DNA of 37,461 bases. Source: a virus. Numbering within the stretch: position 1 is the stretch's first letter; the number at the start of each line of letters is the position of its first letter. Positions 1 through 7,505 of the stretch are shown here, in pieces. The stretch covers positions 1 through 37,461 of the IMG/VR virus record IMGVR_UViG_3300006802_000227. The stretch is one strand, 5' to 3'. Made by a program: the position numbers and the translations under genes. The notes under the pieces were generated by a model that was not told the origin of the DNA, searched no databases, and worked only from the letters and a program-made list of their open reading frames with translations.

Positions 1-196
1 AAAAAGGAAAACTCTCTGGTGCTTTAGCGAATTTAACGCAGGCTCGGTCTAAAGCCTCCAAGGCCCCTGCCTTCGTAAATGTAGTATATCCTATTCTCTC
101 GGGTGTGGCACCCCTTGCTAAAAGTTCTTCCACCACGTTGAGCAGGTAAGTCGTCTTACCTGTCCCCGGTGGGCCATATATTCTGTTTGTTTTCAA
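1..196 (-). CDS. SF1-type DNA helicase, N-terminal fragment (runs off left edge)
   Basis: The 65 visible codons begin KTNRIYGPPGTGKTTYLL, a Walker A P-loop (GPPGTGKTT) only a few residues from the N-terminus. A segment resembling helicase motif Ia follows (GYTTFTKAGALEA). This layout is typical of UvrD/RecD/Dda-like superfamily 1 helicases, which unwind DNA with ATP. The best start is TTG at 196, which overlaps the TGA stop of the primase gene as TTGA and has GAGGAAG about 8 bases upstream; no ATG is available. Lying last in the leftward replication operon next to a primase, it is probably the replicative or recombination helicase. The C-terminal motifs lie outside the window, so the subfamily cannot be settled. 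Confidence 0.8.
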   Translation of the reverse strand, partial: MKTNRIYGPPGTGKTTYLLNVVEELLARGATPERIGYTTFTKAGALEALDRACVKFAKAPESFPF

Positions 197-1725
197 AATG
201 CGTCTTCCTCTTCTAGTTCTGGTAAGGTGTATTCTGCGTGGACATCATCAAATGTTGCTGGTATCCTTACGAGGTTTGTCCCCTTTCCGTTGATTGTCCT
301 AAAGACCTTAGTGGCTTTAAGCTCTTGGTTAAGTACTGCTGTTTGTTGGTTGAGCTTCAGTTCTGTGAATCGCATAGATGCTAGGTAGGCTTTGAAGTCC
401 TTAGCTCTGTAGTAGTAATACTGCTCATCTTTGTGCGGGTTACCTCTCAGGAGGTTAGACCATTCGCTGTTCTCAGCCGCTGTCCGATTGGTCAGGAAGT
501 CATGTAACAAATCAATGAATACTCCTGTCGGTGTCAGCTCCTTCGGAACGTGGATCACGGTCATATTGTCCATGAGATGGTTGACTACTTCATACCACTC
601 GTTCTTCTTGTAGATCGGAGGTAAGCTACCAACGGTCTCCATAACACGTTTCTCAAAAAGGTCAGGCTTTCTAAGCTCATCAGTTTCAAGAGAGATACGC
701 ACGCCGCTACCATCAGGTTTGTGCATATCCAAATACCATATAGGTGGGTCCGTATCGACTTTAGTGAGTGAACGGTCACCCGGCACCGGCCCATCGGCGC
801 CCACTCCGTGCTTCCTAGCTCTGCACAGTGCAGTGTTACAGTAGTGGCATAAGGGCTCTTTTCTACATTGATACCTGTAATCTTTTTTATCATAGCTTTT
901 TGTTATGTTGTCTACTTCTTTATTACTTAACGGTTCTACGAACAGGCGGTTAGCCTCTTCTAGTTTAGTCTTCCAGTTCTCTTCATCTTCTTTCTTGAAA
1001 GCTACAGCTAGATTGCTAAGTGTTACGTTTCGAGCGGTTCCTATTTTCTGTTTAAAAATCTCATTAAGACAAGGGGGGAAATCAGGGAAGGGATCTACAT
1101 CTTCTTTCTGGTATTCTTCCAACTGCTCTGTAGTGAGCTTGACTTCATCCACTCTTTTAAAAAATGAACTAAGATCGTAACTAGTACCATCAGGTTTAAC
1201 AGCATAACGTACAGCACGGTCACCTCCAAAATAAGGCATATTGATCCAATTCCCAACATCTGTTCCTTTACCATCATTGCTTAACATTGTTTGCTTAGGA
1301 AAGATCTCGCTCTTACCTAAACCTAGCACACTGGCTATTGCTTCAAGGGTTGCTACCATGTCTTTAGCAGGCACCCACTCCTTGGTGAATAAATATAAAT
1401 GTGCCCCCATGCTCTTACTAAAACAAGGCACTAAGGGGAGTGATCGCTCCTCGATCTCTTTAGCTATGTCAGCTACTTTGATCTTGTATTCATCAACGTC
1501 GATAGCACCCCAACGCACCATCGATTCATTATTCAGAGGAGCACAACCTACGCCCTTCTCTCCTTGAAGGTGAGAGCGCCACTCTACCACACTGACTTCC
1601 TTGTGCTTAGTAGAGTAGCGAGCCTCTCGTTTACCCACACTACTCACCTTACCGGTGAGTCGTGCTACGCCGTAGATCTTTTGTGAACCCCTGAACAATT
1701 CTAAGAACTGTTCAGCGTAGTCCAT
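193..1725 (-). CDS. Archaeo-eukaryotic-type (TOTE/PrimPol-like) DNA primase
   Basis: This 510-aa protein has the layout of archaeo-eukaryotic primase (AEP) enzymes, which make the primers that start DNA synthesis. The metal-binding pair is WGAIDVDEY (D76, D78), followed by SKSMGAHLYLF (S103 to H109, the SxxxGxH nucleotide-binding motif). At about residues 219-285 a helical region with RN..L and EV..I spacing looks like a PriCT domain. Cysteines C287, C293, C296 and C301 then form a tight cluster (CxxxxxCxxCxxxxC) that probably binds zinc or an Fe-S centre. The last 180 residues are not recognised. The ATG at 1725 overlaps the upstream stop as TAATG, and no SD is evident, so it is probably translated by coupling. 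The neighbouring helicase gene supports a replication role. T7 itself uses a DnaG/TOPRIM primase-helicase, so this is a different priming system. Confidence 0.8.
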   Translation of the reverse strand: MDYAEQFLELFRGSQKIYGVARLTGKVSSVGKREARYSTKHKEVSVVEWRSHLQGEKGVGCAPLNNESMVRWGAIDVDEYKIKVADIAKEIEERSLPLVPCFSKSMGAHLYLFTKEWVPAKDMVATLEAIASVLGLGKSEIFPKQTMLSNDGKGTDVGNWINMPYFGGDRAVRYAVKPDGTSYDLSSFFKRVDEVKLTTEQLEEYQKEDVDPFPDFPPCLNEIFKQKIGTARNVTLSNLAVAFKKEDEENWKTKLEEANRLFVEPLSNKEVDNITKSYDKKDYRYQCRKEPLCHYCNTALCRARKHGVGADGPVPGDRSLTKVDTDPPIWYLDMHKPDGSGVRISLETDELRKPDLFEKRVMETVGSLPPIYKKNEWYEVVNHLMDNMTVIHVPKELTPTGVFIDLLHDFLTNRTAAENSEWSNLLRGNPHKDEQYYYYRAKDFKAYLASMRFTELKLNQQTAVLNQELKATKVFRTINGKGTNLVRIPATFDDVHAEYTLPELEEEDAF

Positions 1726-2456
1726 TAATAAGGATCGTCGTTACTTTCTAGTTGTGGTTGTTGAGCAGGAGCTTGGATGGCTTGAGCAGCATCGGCTTTA
1801 GCGTCGTCACGTTCGTGAGATGACTCTTCAAGTAAAGCCTGATCTTCAGATAAGTCTAATTGCTTAACCATATCAATCTGCCACGCAAACCATGAGCCGA
1901 AGTCGTTAGACTCTGTTGTGGTTGTTACTTTCCACAGTGATGAAAAGATCGGTGCTTGTTGTTCGTCGTATTTGAGAGCGAGGAGTCTTTTGCTCCATAA
2001 GGTTGCTGTCTTAAGTGCTGTGGATGTGAAAGGGATAATAGCTTTTCTAAACTCTTCCTCTCCAACCGGTCTGAACTTAACAAAGAAGTTATTTGTCTTC
2101 TCGATAACATTGTCACCTAATTTCTCTTGGTTTTTCTTTGCAGGGTTATGCCCTCTTGCCTTATAATCTGATCTTGTAGTTATTGTTAACGGGTGTTGAG
2201 CTACTGGCTTACCACCAGACCACTCTGTATAAGAAGGTAAGGAGTGTAGGACGATTACTTCAATTTCTTTGAAGACCTCTTGGCCTGCGAATACTAAGTC
2301 GCCAGCTTCCGCTCCTTCGATCTTTTTCTCCTCATGCTTTGGATCGCTTTTCTTAACGATCGCACTGCCATCCTGAATGATTCGTAGGATTGGCATCGAT
2401 TCTTGTTTGTCGAGAGTGTCTAGACCCTCTCCTTCGTGTTTTGATATGTCGAACAT
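1725..2456 (-). CDS. Unrecognised protein with acidic tail, possible ssDNA-binding protein
   Basis: This 243-aa protein is not recognised from motifs. The centre (about residues 55-190) contains predicted beta-strands and aromatic residues (WSGG, FFVKFRPVG, FGSWFAWQIDM). The last 45 residues are low-complexity, Ala/Gln-rich and acidic, and end in SNDDPY. A disordered acidic tail closing in an aromatic or hydrophobic residue is the usual design of phage and bacterial single-stranded DNA-binding proteins, which recruit replication partners through it. Position in a replication operon beside primase and helicase fits this, but the function is inferred from design and context only. It starts two bases after the upstream gene ends and overlaps the primase start as TAATG. 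Confidence 0.55.
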   Translation of the reverse strand: MFDISKHEGEGLDTLDKQESMPILRIIQDGSAIVKKSDPKHEEKKIEGAEAGDLVFAGQEVFKEIEVIVLHSLPSYTEWSGGKPVAQHPLTITTRSDYKARGHNPAKKNQEKLGDNVIEKTNNFFVKFRPVGEEEFRKAIIPFTSTALKTATLWSKRLLALKYDEQQAPIFSSLWKVTTTTESNDFGSWFAWQIDMVKQLDLSEDQALLEESSHERDDAKADAAQAIQAPAQQPQLESNDDPY

Positions 2457-2458
2457 AA

Positions 2459-3025
2459 TTATTTAATTGTTACTCTGTTTCCTATGTATATGCCAAAAGC
2501 CTCCATAGGTATGTTAGCTCCTGATTCAATTGCTTCTTTTACGTATGCTTTGAGTGTTGATGGATGAACCGCTTCCTTTCTCGCCAAAGCGACACCTTTA
2601 TTTGCAAGATCTTCAGTGATCTCGTTAGCCTTCTCAATGTCACCTCTGTCAAAAGACAAAGTAACGGTATCTTTGATAATAGCGGTATCTCCTTGTTTTT
2701 CAAGATAGTCAAAAGCGACTTTCTTATCTTTAATCTTGGCATCGTAAAAAGTGTTAAGTTTTACTTTCTTGCCTGACTGCATCGTGAAGTCAAGCATTTG
2801 CATTTGGTTCATGAGTTCAGGTAGCTCGATCTCAGCGATTCGTCGTCGCGCCTCCTTCATCTCCTTGAGCTTGTTCTCTGAGTCCTCAATGAACAGAGTC
2901 ATATCATCCAATAAAGCTGAGAGCCTATTAAGCTCCTGCATCTCTGTTCCTTTGAAGTCCTTAACTTCAAACAACACCTGTTGCTTGTCGTCCTCTTCTA
3001 GTTCTGGTGATGGCTCATTATTCAT
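2459..3025 (-). CDS. Conserved-looking phage replication-region protein, coiled-coil N-terminus
   Basis: The 188-aa product has an acidic N-terminus, a long charged helix likely to be a coiled coil (about residues 30-75, MQELNRLSALL to EARRRIAEIELPELM), and a compact C-terminal part with HPSTLKAYVKEAI and a closing GNRVTIK strand. No function is recognised. The ATG at 3025 is preferred over the in-frame ATG at 3049. It overlaps the stop of the 51-aa gene upstream as ATGAATAA, and AAGGAGG lies 14 bases before it, inside the longer reading. It sits between the nuclease block and the putative ssDNA-binding protein, so a role in DNA metabolism is the natural guess. Confidence 0.6.
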   Translation of the reverse strand: MNNEPSPELEEDDKQQVLFEVKDFKGTEMQELNRLSALLDDMTLFIEDSENKLKEMKEARRRIAEIELPELMNQMQMLDFTMQSGKKVKLNTFYDAKIKDKKVAFDYLEKQGDTAIIKDTVTLSFDRGDIEKANEITEDLANKGVALARKEAVHPSTLKAYVKEAIESGANIPMEAFGIYIGNRVTIK

Positions 3026-3173
3026 TGTCCGAAGCACTCCCTCCTTCATATGCCCGTTTGTATTTTGCTATGCGTCTAGCCACGGATATTTTATAATTAA
3101 GGCTTTCCTTAACTAATGTTTTTCTCTTTACCCTGTTAGGGTTTTTCTTCCTTTTTCTGTAAGCTCTGCTCAT
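3018..3173 (-). CDS. Small very basic protein, 51 aa
   Basis: This short ORF reads MSRAYRKRKKNPNRVKRK and ends SASDNE. It has about 17 Lys or Arg residues, mostly in the first 40 positions. The ATG at 3173 overlaps the nuclease stop as ATGA, and its TAA overlaps the next start as ATGAATAA, so it is fitted exactly between two genes on the same strand. That is strong evidence for a real gene despite its size. The charge suggests nucleic-acid binding, but no family is recognised. Confidence 0.65.
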   Translation of the reverse strand: MSRAYRKRKKNPNRVKRKTLVKESLNYKISVARRIAKYKRAYEGGSASDNE

Positions 3174-3556
3174 AATTTCTTTCTATCAAAGTCCTCCTTG
3201 AAATAATCATAAGACATCTCATATATCGGACTACTTGTGGGTTTAACGTGCCCCTTACCCGCCGGTTCGACGGAGAAAGGGAATTTCCAAATTTGTATTA
3301 TTTTATCGAATCCGTTGAATACGAATACGTCGTCGTCGTAGTTGTGTGTTCTTCTTAAACCCCAAGCGTATTGCTCCTTACGTAGCTTCATACTCTTGAG
3401 TGATTTCAGCTCCACCCATATCGAGCCGGGACGCCCAGCGATAGCGATATTACAATCAGGGACTCCCTGCGATGTAATAACCTCTATCCTCTGGATATCC
3501 CAACCCTTTATGCGTTGAAGATACTGGGTGAAAAGTTTCTCTGGTCCGCTAGCCAT
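3170..3556 (-). CDS. PD-(D/E)XK nuclease, VRR-NUC-like
   Basis: This 128-aa protein carries QGVPDCNIAIAG (D34) followed by IWVELKS (E49, K51). This is the PD-(D/E)XK catalytic core in the G-x-PD ... (V/I)-E-x-K form seen in VRR-NUC domains and in phage Holliday-junction or structure-specific nucleases. An N-terminal helix (PEKLFTQYLQRI) with a possible Glu ligand fits the fold. It may resolve branched replication intermediates or degrade host DNA. The ATG at 3556 is chosen because it overlaps the upstream stop as TAATG and has AGAGG nine bases before it; a reading ten residues longer would lie inside the HTH gene. Exact substrate unknown. Confidence 0.75.
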   Translation of the reverse strand: MASGPEKLFTQYLQRIKGWDIQRIEVITSQGVPDCNIAIAGRPGSIWVELKSLKSMKLRKEQYAWGLRRTHNYDDDVFVFNGFDKIIQIWKFPFSVEPAGKGHVKPTSSPIYEMSYDYFKEDFDRKKL

Positions 3557-3846
3557 TAGTAGTCGCCTCTTATTATATGCTTCCAACCACCATACACTTG
3601 TCTGGCGGTTGCATTTATTAAACTGAAACGAATACGTCCCATACGATCCGAAATGATATAAGGGGTTGTCTTCAATTTCTTAGCGACCTCCACATGGGTG
3701 TATCCTTCTTCTTTCATTTTTAATATTCTTCTGTCTTTTTTTATTAATCTAGCTGCTTTAAAAATGATCTCTTTATCATCGTCTGTGAGACTACAGTAGG
3801 TTATAGCTAGTAACCTCTTAGATGAGCATAACTGTTTCCTAGCCAT
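3556..3846 (-). CDS. Helix-turn-helix DNA-binding protein
   Basis: The 96-aa protein contains an HTH-like segment at about residues 37-72 (RRILKMKEEGYTHVEVAKKLKTT, then PYIISDRMGRIR). It resembles the small HTH domains of transposase-like or sigma-region-4-like regulators: helix, turn at GYTH, a helix with VAKKL, then a recognition helix. It probably binds DNA as a regulator or as a cofactor of the adjacent nuclease. The start overlaps the TAG of the 56-aa gene as ATGGCTAG, and its stop overlaps the nuclease start as TAATG. Confidence 0.65.
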   Translation of the reverse strand: MARKQLCSSKRLLAITYCSLTDDDKEIIFKAARLIKKDRRILKMKEEGYTHVEVAKKLKTTPYIISDRMGRIRFSLINATARQVYGGWKHIIRGDY

Positions 3847-4009
3847 CGATCACTATATCTAATATCTCCAATAGAACATCAAGATCCCTTAACAGACCTT
3901 TGTCTATCTCCTCCGGTGCATCACAGCACATACTTGGGCTTGTATTATAAAGCCGGTTACGCACCCAATACCGAAGGGTCTTGTTGCTTATATCATTCAC
4001 TGAGTCCAT
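3839..4009 (-). CDS. Small protein, 56 aa, unknown
   Basis: The product begins MDSVNDISNKTLRYWVRNRL and ends LEILDIVIDG. It has one Cys pair (MCCD) and an acidic C-terminal helix. AAGGAG lies ten bases before the ATG. The stop overlaps the HTH gene start (ATGGCTAG) and the start lies 16 bases inside the 55-aa gene upstream. The KTLRYWVRNRL segment resembles a short helix-turn-helix recognition region, but the match is too weak to name it. Confidence 0.55.
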   Translation of the reverse strand: MDSVNDISNKTLRYWVRNRLYNTSPSMCCDAPEEIDKGLLRDLDVLLEILDIVIDG

Positions 4010-4160
4010 CACCAAGGAGCTCCTTTAAGCTATCATGTAAATCATCGATAGAACCGCCGTTCTTTGCGACCATCATTTTTATGAAAGATAAAGCTTCAAC
4101 AACATCCTCGAATTCTTTTATTTCTATTTCTCCTTTTTCATTTGCTATTTCTACTTTCAT
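3993..4160 (-). CDS. Small acidic protein, 55 aa, unknown
   Basis: The ORF reads MKVEIANEKGEIEIKEFEDV and ends GDGLSE. It has two likely beta strands followed by an amphipathic helix (VVEALSFIKMMVA). Its ATG overlaps the upstream stop as TAATG, and AAAGGA sits six bases before it. Small acidic phage proteins of this kind often inhibit host enzymes, but nothing here identifies a target. Confidence 0.55.
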   Translation of the reverse strand: MKVEIANEKGEIEIKEFEDVVEALSFIKMMVAKNGGSIDDLHDSLKELLGDGLSE

Positions 4161-4564
4161 TATTTTCCTTTCATTATATCTTCTGTAAATCGTTTATAAT
4201 CATAGTTATTTGGTGAGGTGATTACTAGCTCATCTGAATCTTTCAGTATTGACACTAGATACAGTAAAGCTTCCTTATCTAACCTAAATCCTCCATTACA
4301 GTTGAATTCTTCTGAATGATATCCTCCTATCACATCGAAAGCATAACCTAATTTAATATCATCATGCGGTTCAGAGTTATACACATCTTTATGAATAACC
4401 ATAACTACAGGGTTCGTTGAAAGGTCCTCGGATATGAATGCATCTGAAACAGCAATAGGGTTGTACTCACTACATGTGTGTATTGGTTTTGTTTTATCAA
4501 GGGAGGCTAATCCATCTTCAGGTACTGATGTATTTCCTTGGTAGTGTCTTAATTCACGATACAT
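4160..4564 (-). CDS. Unknown 134-aa protein
   Basis: No family is recognised. The protein is acidic, has three Cys residues, and has a C-terminal helix (DKEALLYLVSILKD) followed by a short strand (ELVITSP). AAAAGGAG lies just upstream of the ATG at 4564, supporting this start. The stop overlaps the next start as TAATG. It lies among small early-type genes downstream of the DNA polymerase, a position that phages often use for host-takeover or accessory functions. Confidence 0.55.
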   Translation of the reverse strand: MYRELRHYQGNTSVPEDGLASLDKTKPIHTCSEYNPIAVSDAFISEDLSTNPVVMVIHKDVYNSEPHDDIKLGYAFDVIGGYHSEEFNCNGGFRLDKEALLYLVSILKDSDELVITSPNNYDYKRFTEDIMKGK

Positions 4565-4741
4565 AATTGTCTCCTTTTAGTTTTTCATTCTTGTACCAGA
4601 TATCCCGCCAATCAGGTCTTAGATTCTTAACATCCCCTGTTATCTCTTTAAGGACAAAAAAGGGGGTGAAGCTATATTAGGTATTTTTAATGCAGGTAAG
4701 AATTTGTCAAAAACCTTATTTATATTAACTATGTTAGCCAT
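4554..4741 (-). CDS. 62-aa ORF joined across a candidate -1 frameshift (CCCTTTT)
   Basis: From ATG at 4741, which overlaps the polymerase stop as TAATG, frame 0 runs only 33 codons and ends at 4640. The -1 frame is open from just before the slippery run to 4554, where its stop overlaps the start of the 134-aa gene. This second part reads FVLKEITGDVKNLRPDWRDI and looks coding, but has no usable start codon of its own. The heptamer C CCT TTT at 4664-4658 fits the X XXY YYZ pattern and lies exactly where the frames join. The gene may use programmed frameshifting, or be broken by an indel in the C5T6 run through mutation or sequencing error. The function of the product is unknown. Confidence 0.45.
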
Positions 4742-6573
4742 TACCAATGATCTCCTATATCTAAGTCTGCTACTGTTTTAATTTTAAGTTCTATTGCGTG
4801 TTCCATAATCTCCTGACACTCCTTGGCCTCCTTCTCGTTCTTCACGGGAACGTTGACCTCATCGTGCACCTGAGAGTAGGGCAGGTAACCCGCTTCATAC
4901 ATGTTGACCATCGCCTGCTTGGTCTGGTCAGCACACGACCCTTGGATCAAAGCGTTGAACGCCTTGTGGGTGTATGCTCTCTCTAAATTTTTCCTTGAAT
5001 AACGTTCTTCAGCGTTTCGGCGTCCATAAACAGGGAGGGCGTCGAACTCTCCTTCCGGCTTCCAGAAATTAAATCTTCTGCGGCGTCCATAAAGCGTTCT
5101 AATAAAGCCTGTTCTTTGAGCTTTATCGGAAGTTGCTTCTGCGAGCTCTCTGATAAAAGGACAAAAAGAATCAAATGATTCAAGGATTTGTTCGCATTCA
5201 TCGATATCAACTCCGATATTTTCTGCCATCGTTGCTTTTCCCATTCCGTAAGACCGCCCGAGGACGATGTCTTTGGCTTGGTTGTAGTCGACTTCTGGAC
5301 ATTTTTCTTCGATGAACGAGTAGATTTTTTTGCCGCTGGTTTCGATGAAATGTCTAGCTTCATCTGCGCTTGGGATTTTTTTGATGATTCCATAATGTAT
5401 TTGCATTCGGGGTTCTTGGGCAGCGTAGTCTAAGCTGGCCCACTGATAGTCGCCTTCTGCCGTGTACAGACCTCTGACCCGCTTAGCATCGACGACTTCA
5501 CTTCTTTTCGGAATTTGCTGGATGTTCGGATTTTTGCAAGCAAATCTTCCAGTTCTCGTTCCGCCGTCGCCCACAGCAACTTGGAGAAAGTTGGGGTGAA
5601 CCCTTCCATTGATATTACCTTTGACGATGGCTTCATATACAAAGACGTTTCTAATTCTATTAAATTCTCGAACTCTTTGGATTTGTTCGAGTGTTCTATG
5701 ATTTTTACCATTTTGTTGTAACCAGTTCTTTGTGATACTGGCATTTCCTTTCTCAGTTTTTGGGTAGGCGATTCCTTCTCGATCTAATAAACGAGCCAAT
5801 TGCTCGGTTGACCATATGTCTACACCTCCAAGCGATTTCTTTAGAGCTTCCTCTTCCTTTAGCCATTCTTCATTTAATTCTTCTGCTTTTAATACGTCGA
5901 CGGGAATACCCCGCCAGTTCATTTCGACGATGATCGGAGTGACTCTAGTTTCGAGAGCCGCAACATGTATAAGAGATTGCGATTCAATCTCTGGTTTTTG
6001 TTTCTCATATACCTCGAATGTGTTCTTCGTGTCCATCTCGGCGTACGGTCCCACAAACCTTGCTGGCAACTTCCACATTTCGCTCTTAGGATTGACTCCG
6101 TAAGCCGATGCAGCCTCGTTAAGTAATACTTCATCTTTCGGTCTTTTTAAATAAGTTCTAGAAAGGGCGTCTAGCGAATAACCGTCTGGACGCTCCTCGT
6201 TGATTAAGCTTTCCATGATCTGCGTATCCACGATCTTGCCTTTGACGTCTATGTTTAGAGTCTTTAACCAGCCAAGGTCATAAGGTGCATTATGAAATAT
6301 ATACGTTTTAGAAGGATCACTGGTCACCTCTCTAACCCAAGAGATGACCAGCCGCCTGTCCAAGTTATCGCCATGCAAATGAGCGATAGGAAAATATCCA
6401 GTGAATGAACGGGAAGTGATCGCAATGCCAATCACTTCGCCGTCCTTTCTGTGCCAGCCGGGACCGGAGGAGCGTAGGTTAGGATCTTTAGTCTCTAAGT
6501 CTATCGCTATCTCCATATCCGAAATATATGGGAAGACGCAAGGAGGAGCCCAAGAACTGTTGGGCTCAAACAT
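4741..6573 (-). CDS. polA-like: Family A DNA polymerase with 3'-5' exonuclease
   Basis: This 610-aa replicative polymerase has a DEDDy proofreading domain followed by a family A polymerase domain. Exonuclease motifs are IAIDLETKD (D25, E27), FHNAPYDLGWL, and YAEMD near the end of the domain. Polymerase motifs are LDYAAQEPR (motif A, D382), NQAKDIVLGRSYGMG (motif B) and VHDEV (motif C, D571). The size is below T7 gp5 (about 704 aa). The position equivalent to E. coli Pol I Phe762 is Leu438 here. The ATG at 6573 is preferred over the ATG at 6591 because it overlaps the stop of the JAB gene as TAATG, the arrangement used throughout this operon. It is directly downstream of the ubiquitin-like cassette and likely co-transcribed with it. 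Confidence 0.95.
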   Translation of the reverse strand: MFEPNSSWAPPCVFPYISDMEIAIDLETKDPNLRSSGPGWHRKDGEVIGIAITSRSFTGYFPIAHLHGDNLDRRLVISWVREVTSDPSKTYIFHNAPYDLGWLKTLNIDVKGKIVDTQIMESLINEERPDGYSLDALSRTYLKRPKDEVLLNEAASAYGVNPKSEMWKLPARFVGPYAEMDTKNTFEVYEKQKPEIESQSLIHVAALETRVTPIIVEMNWRGIPVDVLKAEELNEEWLKEEEALKKSLGGVDIWSTEQLARLLDREGIAYPKTEKGNASITKNWLQQNGKNHRTLEQIQRVREFNRIRNVFVYEAIVKGNINGRVHPNFLQVAVGDGGTRTGRFACKNPNIQQIPKRSEVVDAKRVRGLYTAEGDYQWASLDYAAQEPRMQIHYGIIKKIPSADEARHFIETSGKKIYSFIEEKCPEVDYNQAKDIVLGRSYGMGKATMAENIGVDIDECEQILESFDSFCPFIRELAEATSDKAQRTGFIRTLYGRRRRFNFWKPEGEFDALPVYGRRNAEERYSRKNLERAYTHKAFNALIQGSCADQTKQAMVNMYEAGYLPYSQVHDEVNVPVKNEKEAKECQEIMEHAIELKIKTVADLDIGDHW

Positions 6574-7505
6574 TACTGTTTGGGTTGGCATTCTTCCAGC
6601 AATAACTTTTTCACGGCTTCCGTCAACACCATTTCACTTATCTCGTAATGCTCAGCCCATGATACAATACAGTCATATACCTCACCGTCTGCGTCTTTGA
6701 GGGAATCTAATACATCTTTAGGGTTGACCGCTTCTTCTGATATAAGGAAGCTCTCTACTATTTCAAAGGCGATGTCCCTGATCTCCTCTTTATTAGGAGT
6801 TGATGGTGTCATCTCCATCGGCTCGCTGTAGTCTCTACCATAGTAACCGCCGTAGCCACCATAATTACCAAAGGCTGATGCTACGATCTTCTTCTCAAAG
6901 ATGGCTTCTTTCCACCACTGAGGGAAAGGGAAACGACCATTCTGACGGATTACAGATTCTTTAATTCTTGTGTGTTTTTCCAGTGTATCCGACAGATGGC
7001 CGTCAAAGTCTATAAAAGTGCTTAGATTGTCGACTAGCAACATCTTTTTTGAGAAGCTGAATCGAGCGTGAATGTCTAACTCGTCCGCCTCCATGTGACC
7101 TAGAGTGACGTGCAAGCCGTCTTGGTCGATCTCATCCTTGTGGTCTGTCCCTGATTGGAATGCACCTGTTGTGCAGTGATGATGCACTGTCCCTAGATTC
7201 AACCAATTAGGGTCTGTTAGATCCGCCTTGGCTCTAAGTGTAGCCATCATCTCGTGCTCTGGGTCTTCCTTGGTGGTCATACCACTGGGGGATTGCGGGA
7301 ACGGAAAGGCTGACCACTTCTGCAAGACCTCATTATAATAAAGTCTTAGCTGAGCCTCAGCTTTATACTTCTGCTGAGTCCAGTGCATGAACCCGACAAT
7401 GTGATGCCACAGCTCTAAGGAAAGCTTTGCTTTCTTCCATTCAAAAGGTTTTGGCTCCACTGGCACATAGCCAGCGAACCACTCTGTTTCTGTAAATTTA
7501 TTCAT
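6573..7505 (-). CDS. JAB/JAMM (MPN) zinc isopeptidase of the Ubl cassette
   Basis: The 310-aa protein has a complete JAMM motif. H108 and H110 (VHHH), then seven residues, S118 and D121 (QSGTD) form HxHx7SxxD, which holds zinc in JAB-family deubiquitinase-like peptidases. A candidate catalytic Glu lies in the strand before it (E50 or E52, near KYKAEAQLRLYYN). The following DQDGLHVTLGHM segment resembles PRTRC protein A and other prokaryotic JAB proteins. A Gly/Tyr-rich linker (about 216-231, NYGGYGGYYGRDY) leads to an acidic helical C-terminus of about 70 residues that I do not recognise. It probably removes the phage Ubl from conjugates. The gene overlaps the 226-aa gene as ATGAATAA and the polymerase gene as TAATG. 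Confidence 0.85.
   Translation of the reverse strand: MNKFTETEWFAGYVPVEPKPFEWKKAKLSLELWHHIVGFMHWTQQKYKAEAQLRLYYNEVLQKWSAFPFPQSPSGMTTKEDPEHEMMATLRAKADLTDPNWLNLGTVHHHCTTGAFQSGTDHKDEIDQDGLHVTLGHMEADELDIHARFSFSKKMLLVDNLSTFIDFDGHLSDTLEKHTRIKESVIRQNGRFPFPQWWKEAIFEKKIVASAFGNYGGYGGYYGRDYSEPMEMTPSTPNKEEIRDIAFEIVESFLISEEAVNPKDVLDSLKDADGEVYDCIVSWAEHYEISEMVLTEAVKKLLLEECQPKQ

Noticed and set aside
4983-5744. Two long minus-strand ORFs (136 and 104 codons) inside the polymerase gene
   Set aside because: Both are other-frame shadows of the polymerase coding sequence, which is intact with all its motifs across the region.
6574-6591. Longer polymerase start at ATG 6591
   Set aside because: GGAAG is only about one base from this ATG, too near to act as an SD. 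The ATG at 6573 forms a TAATG overlap with the JAB stop.
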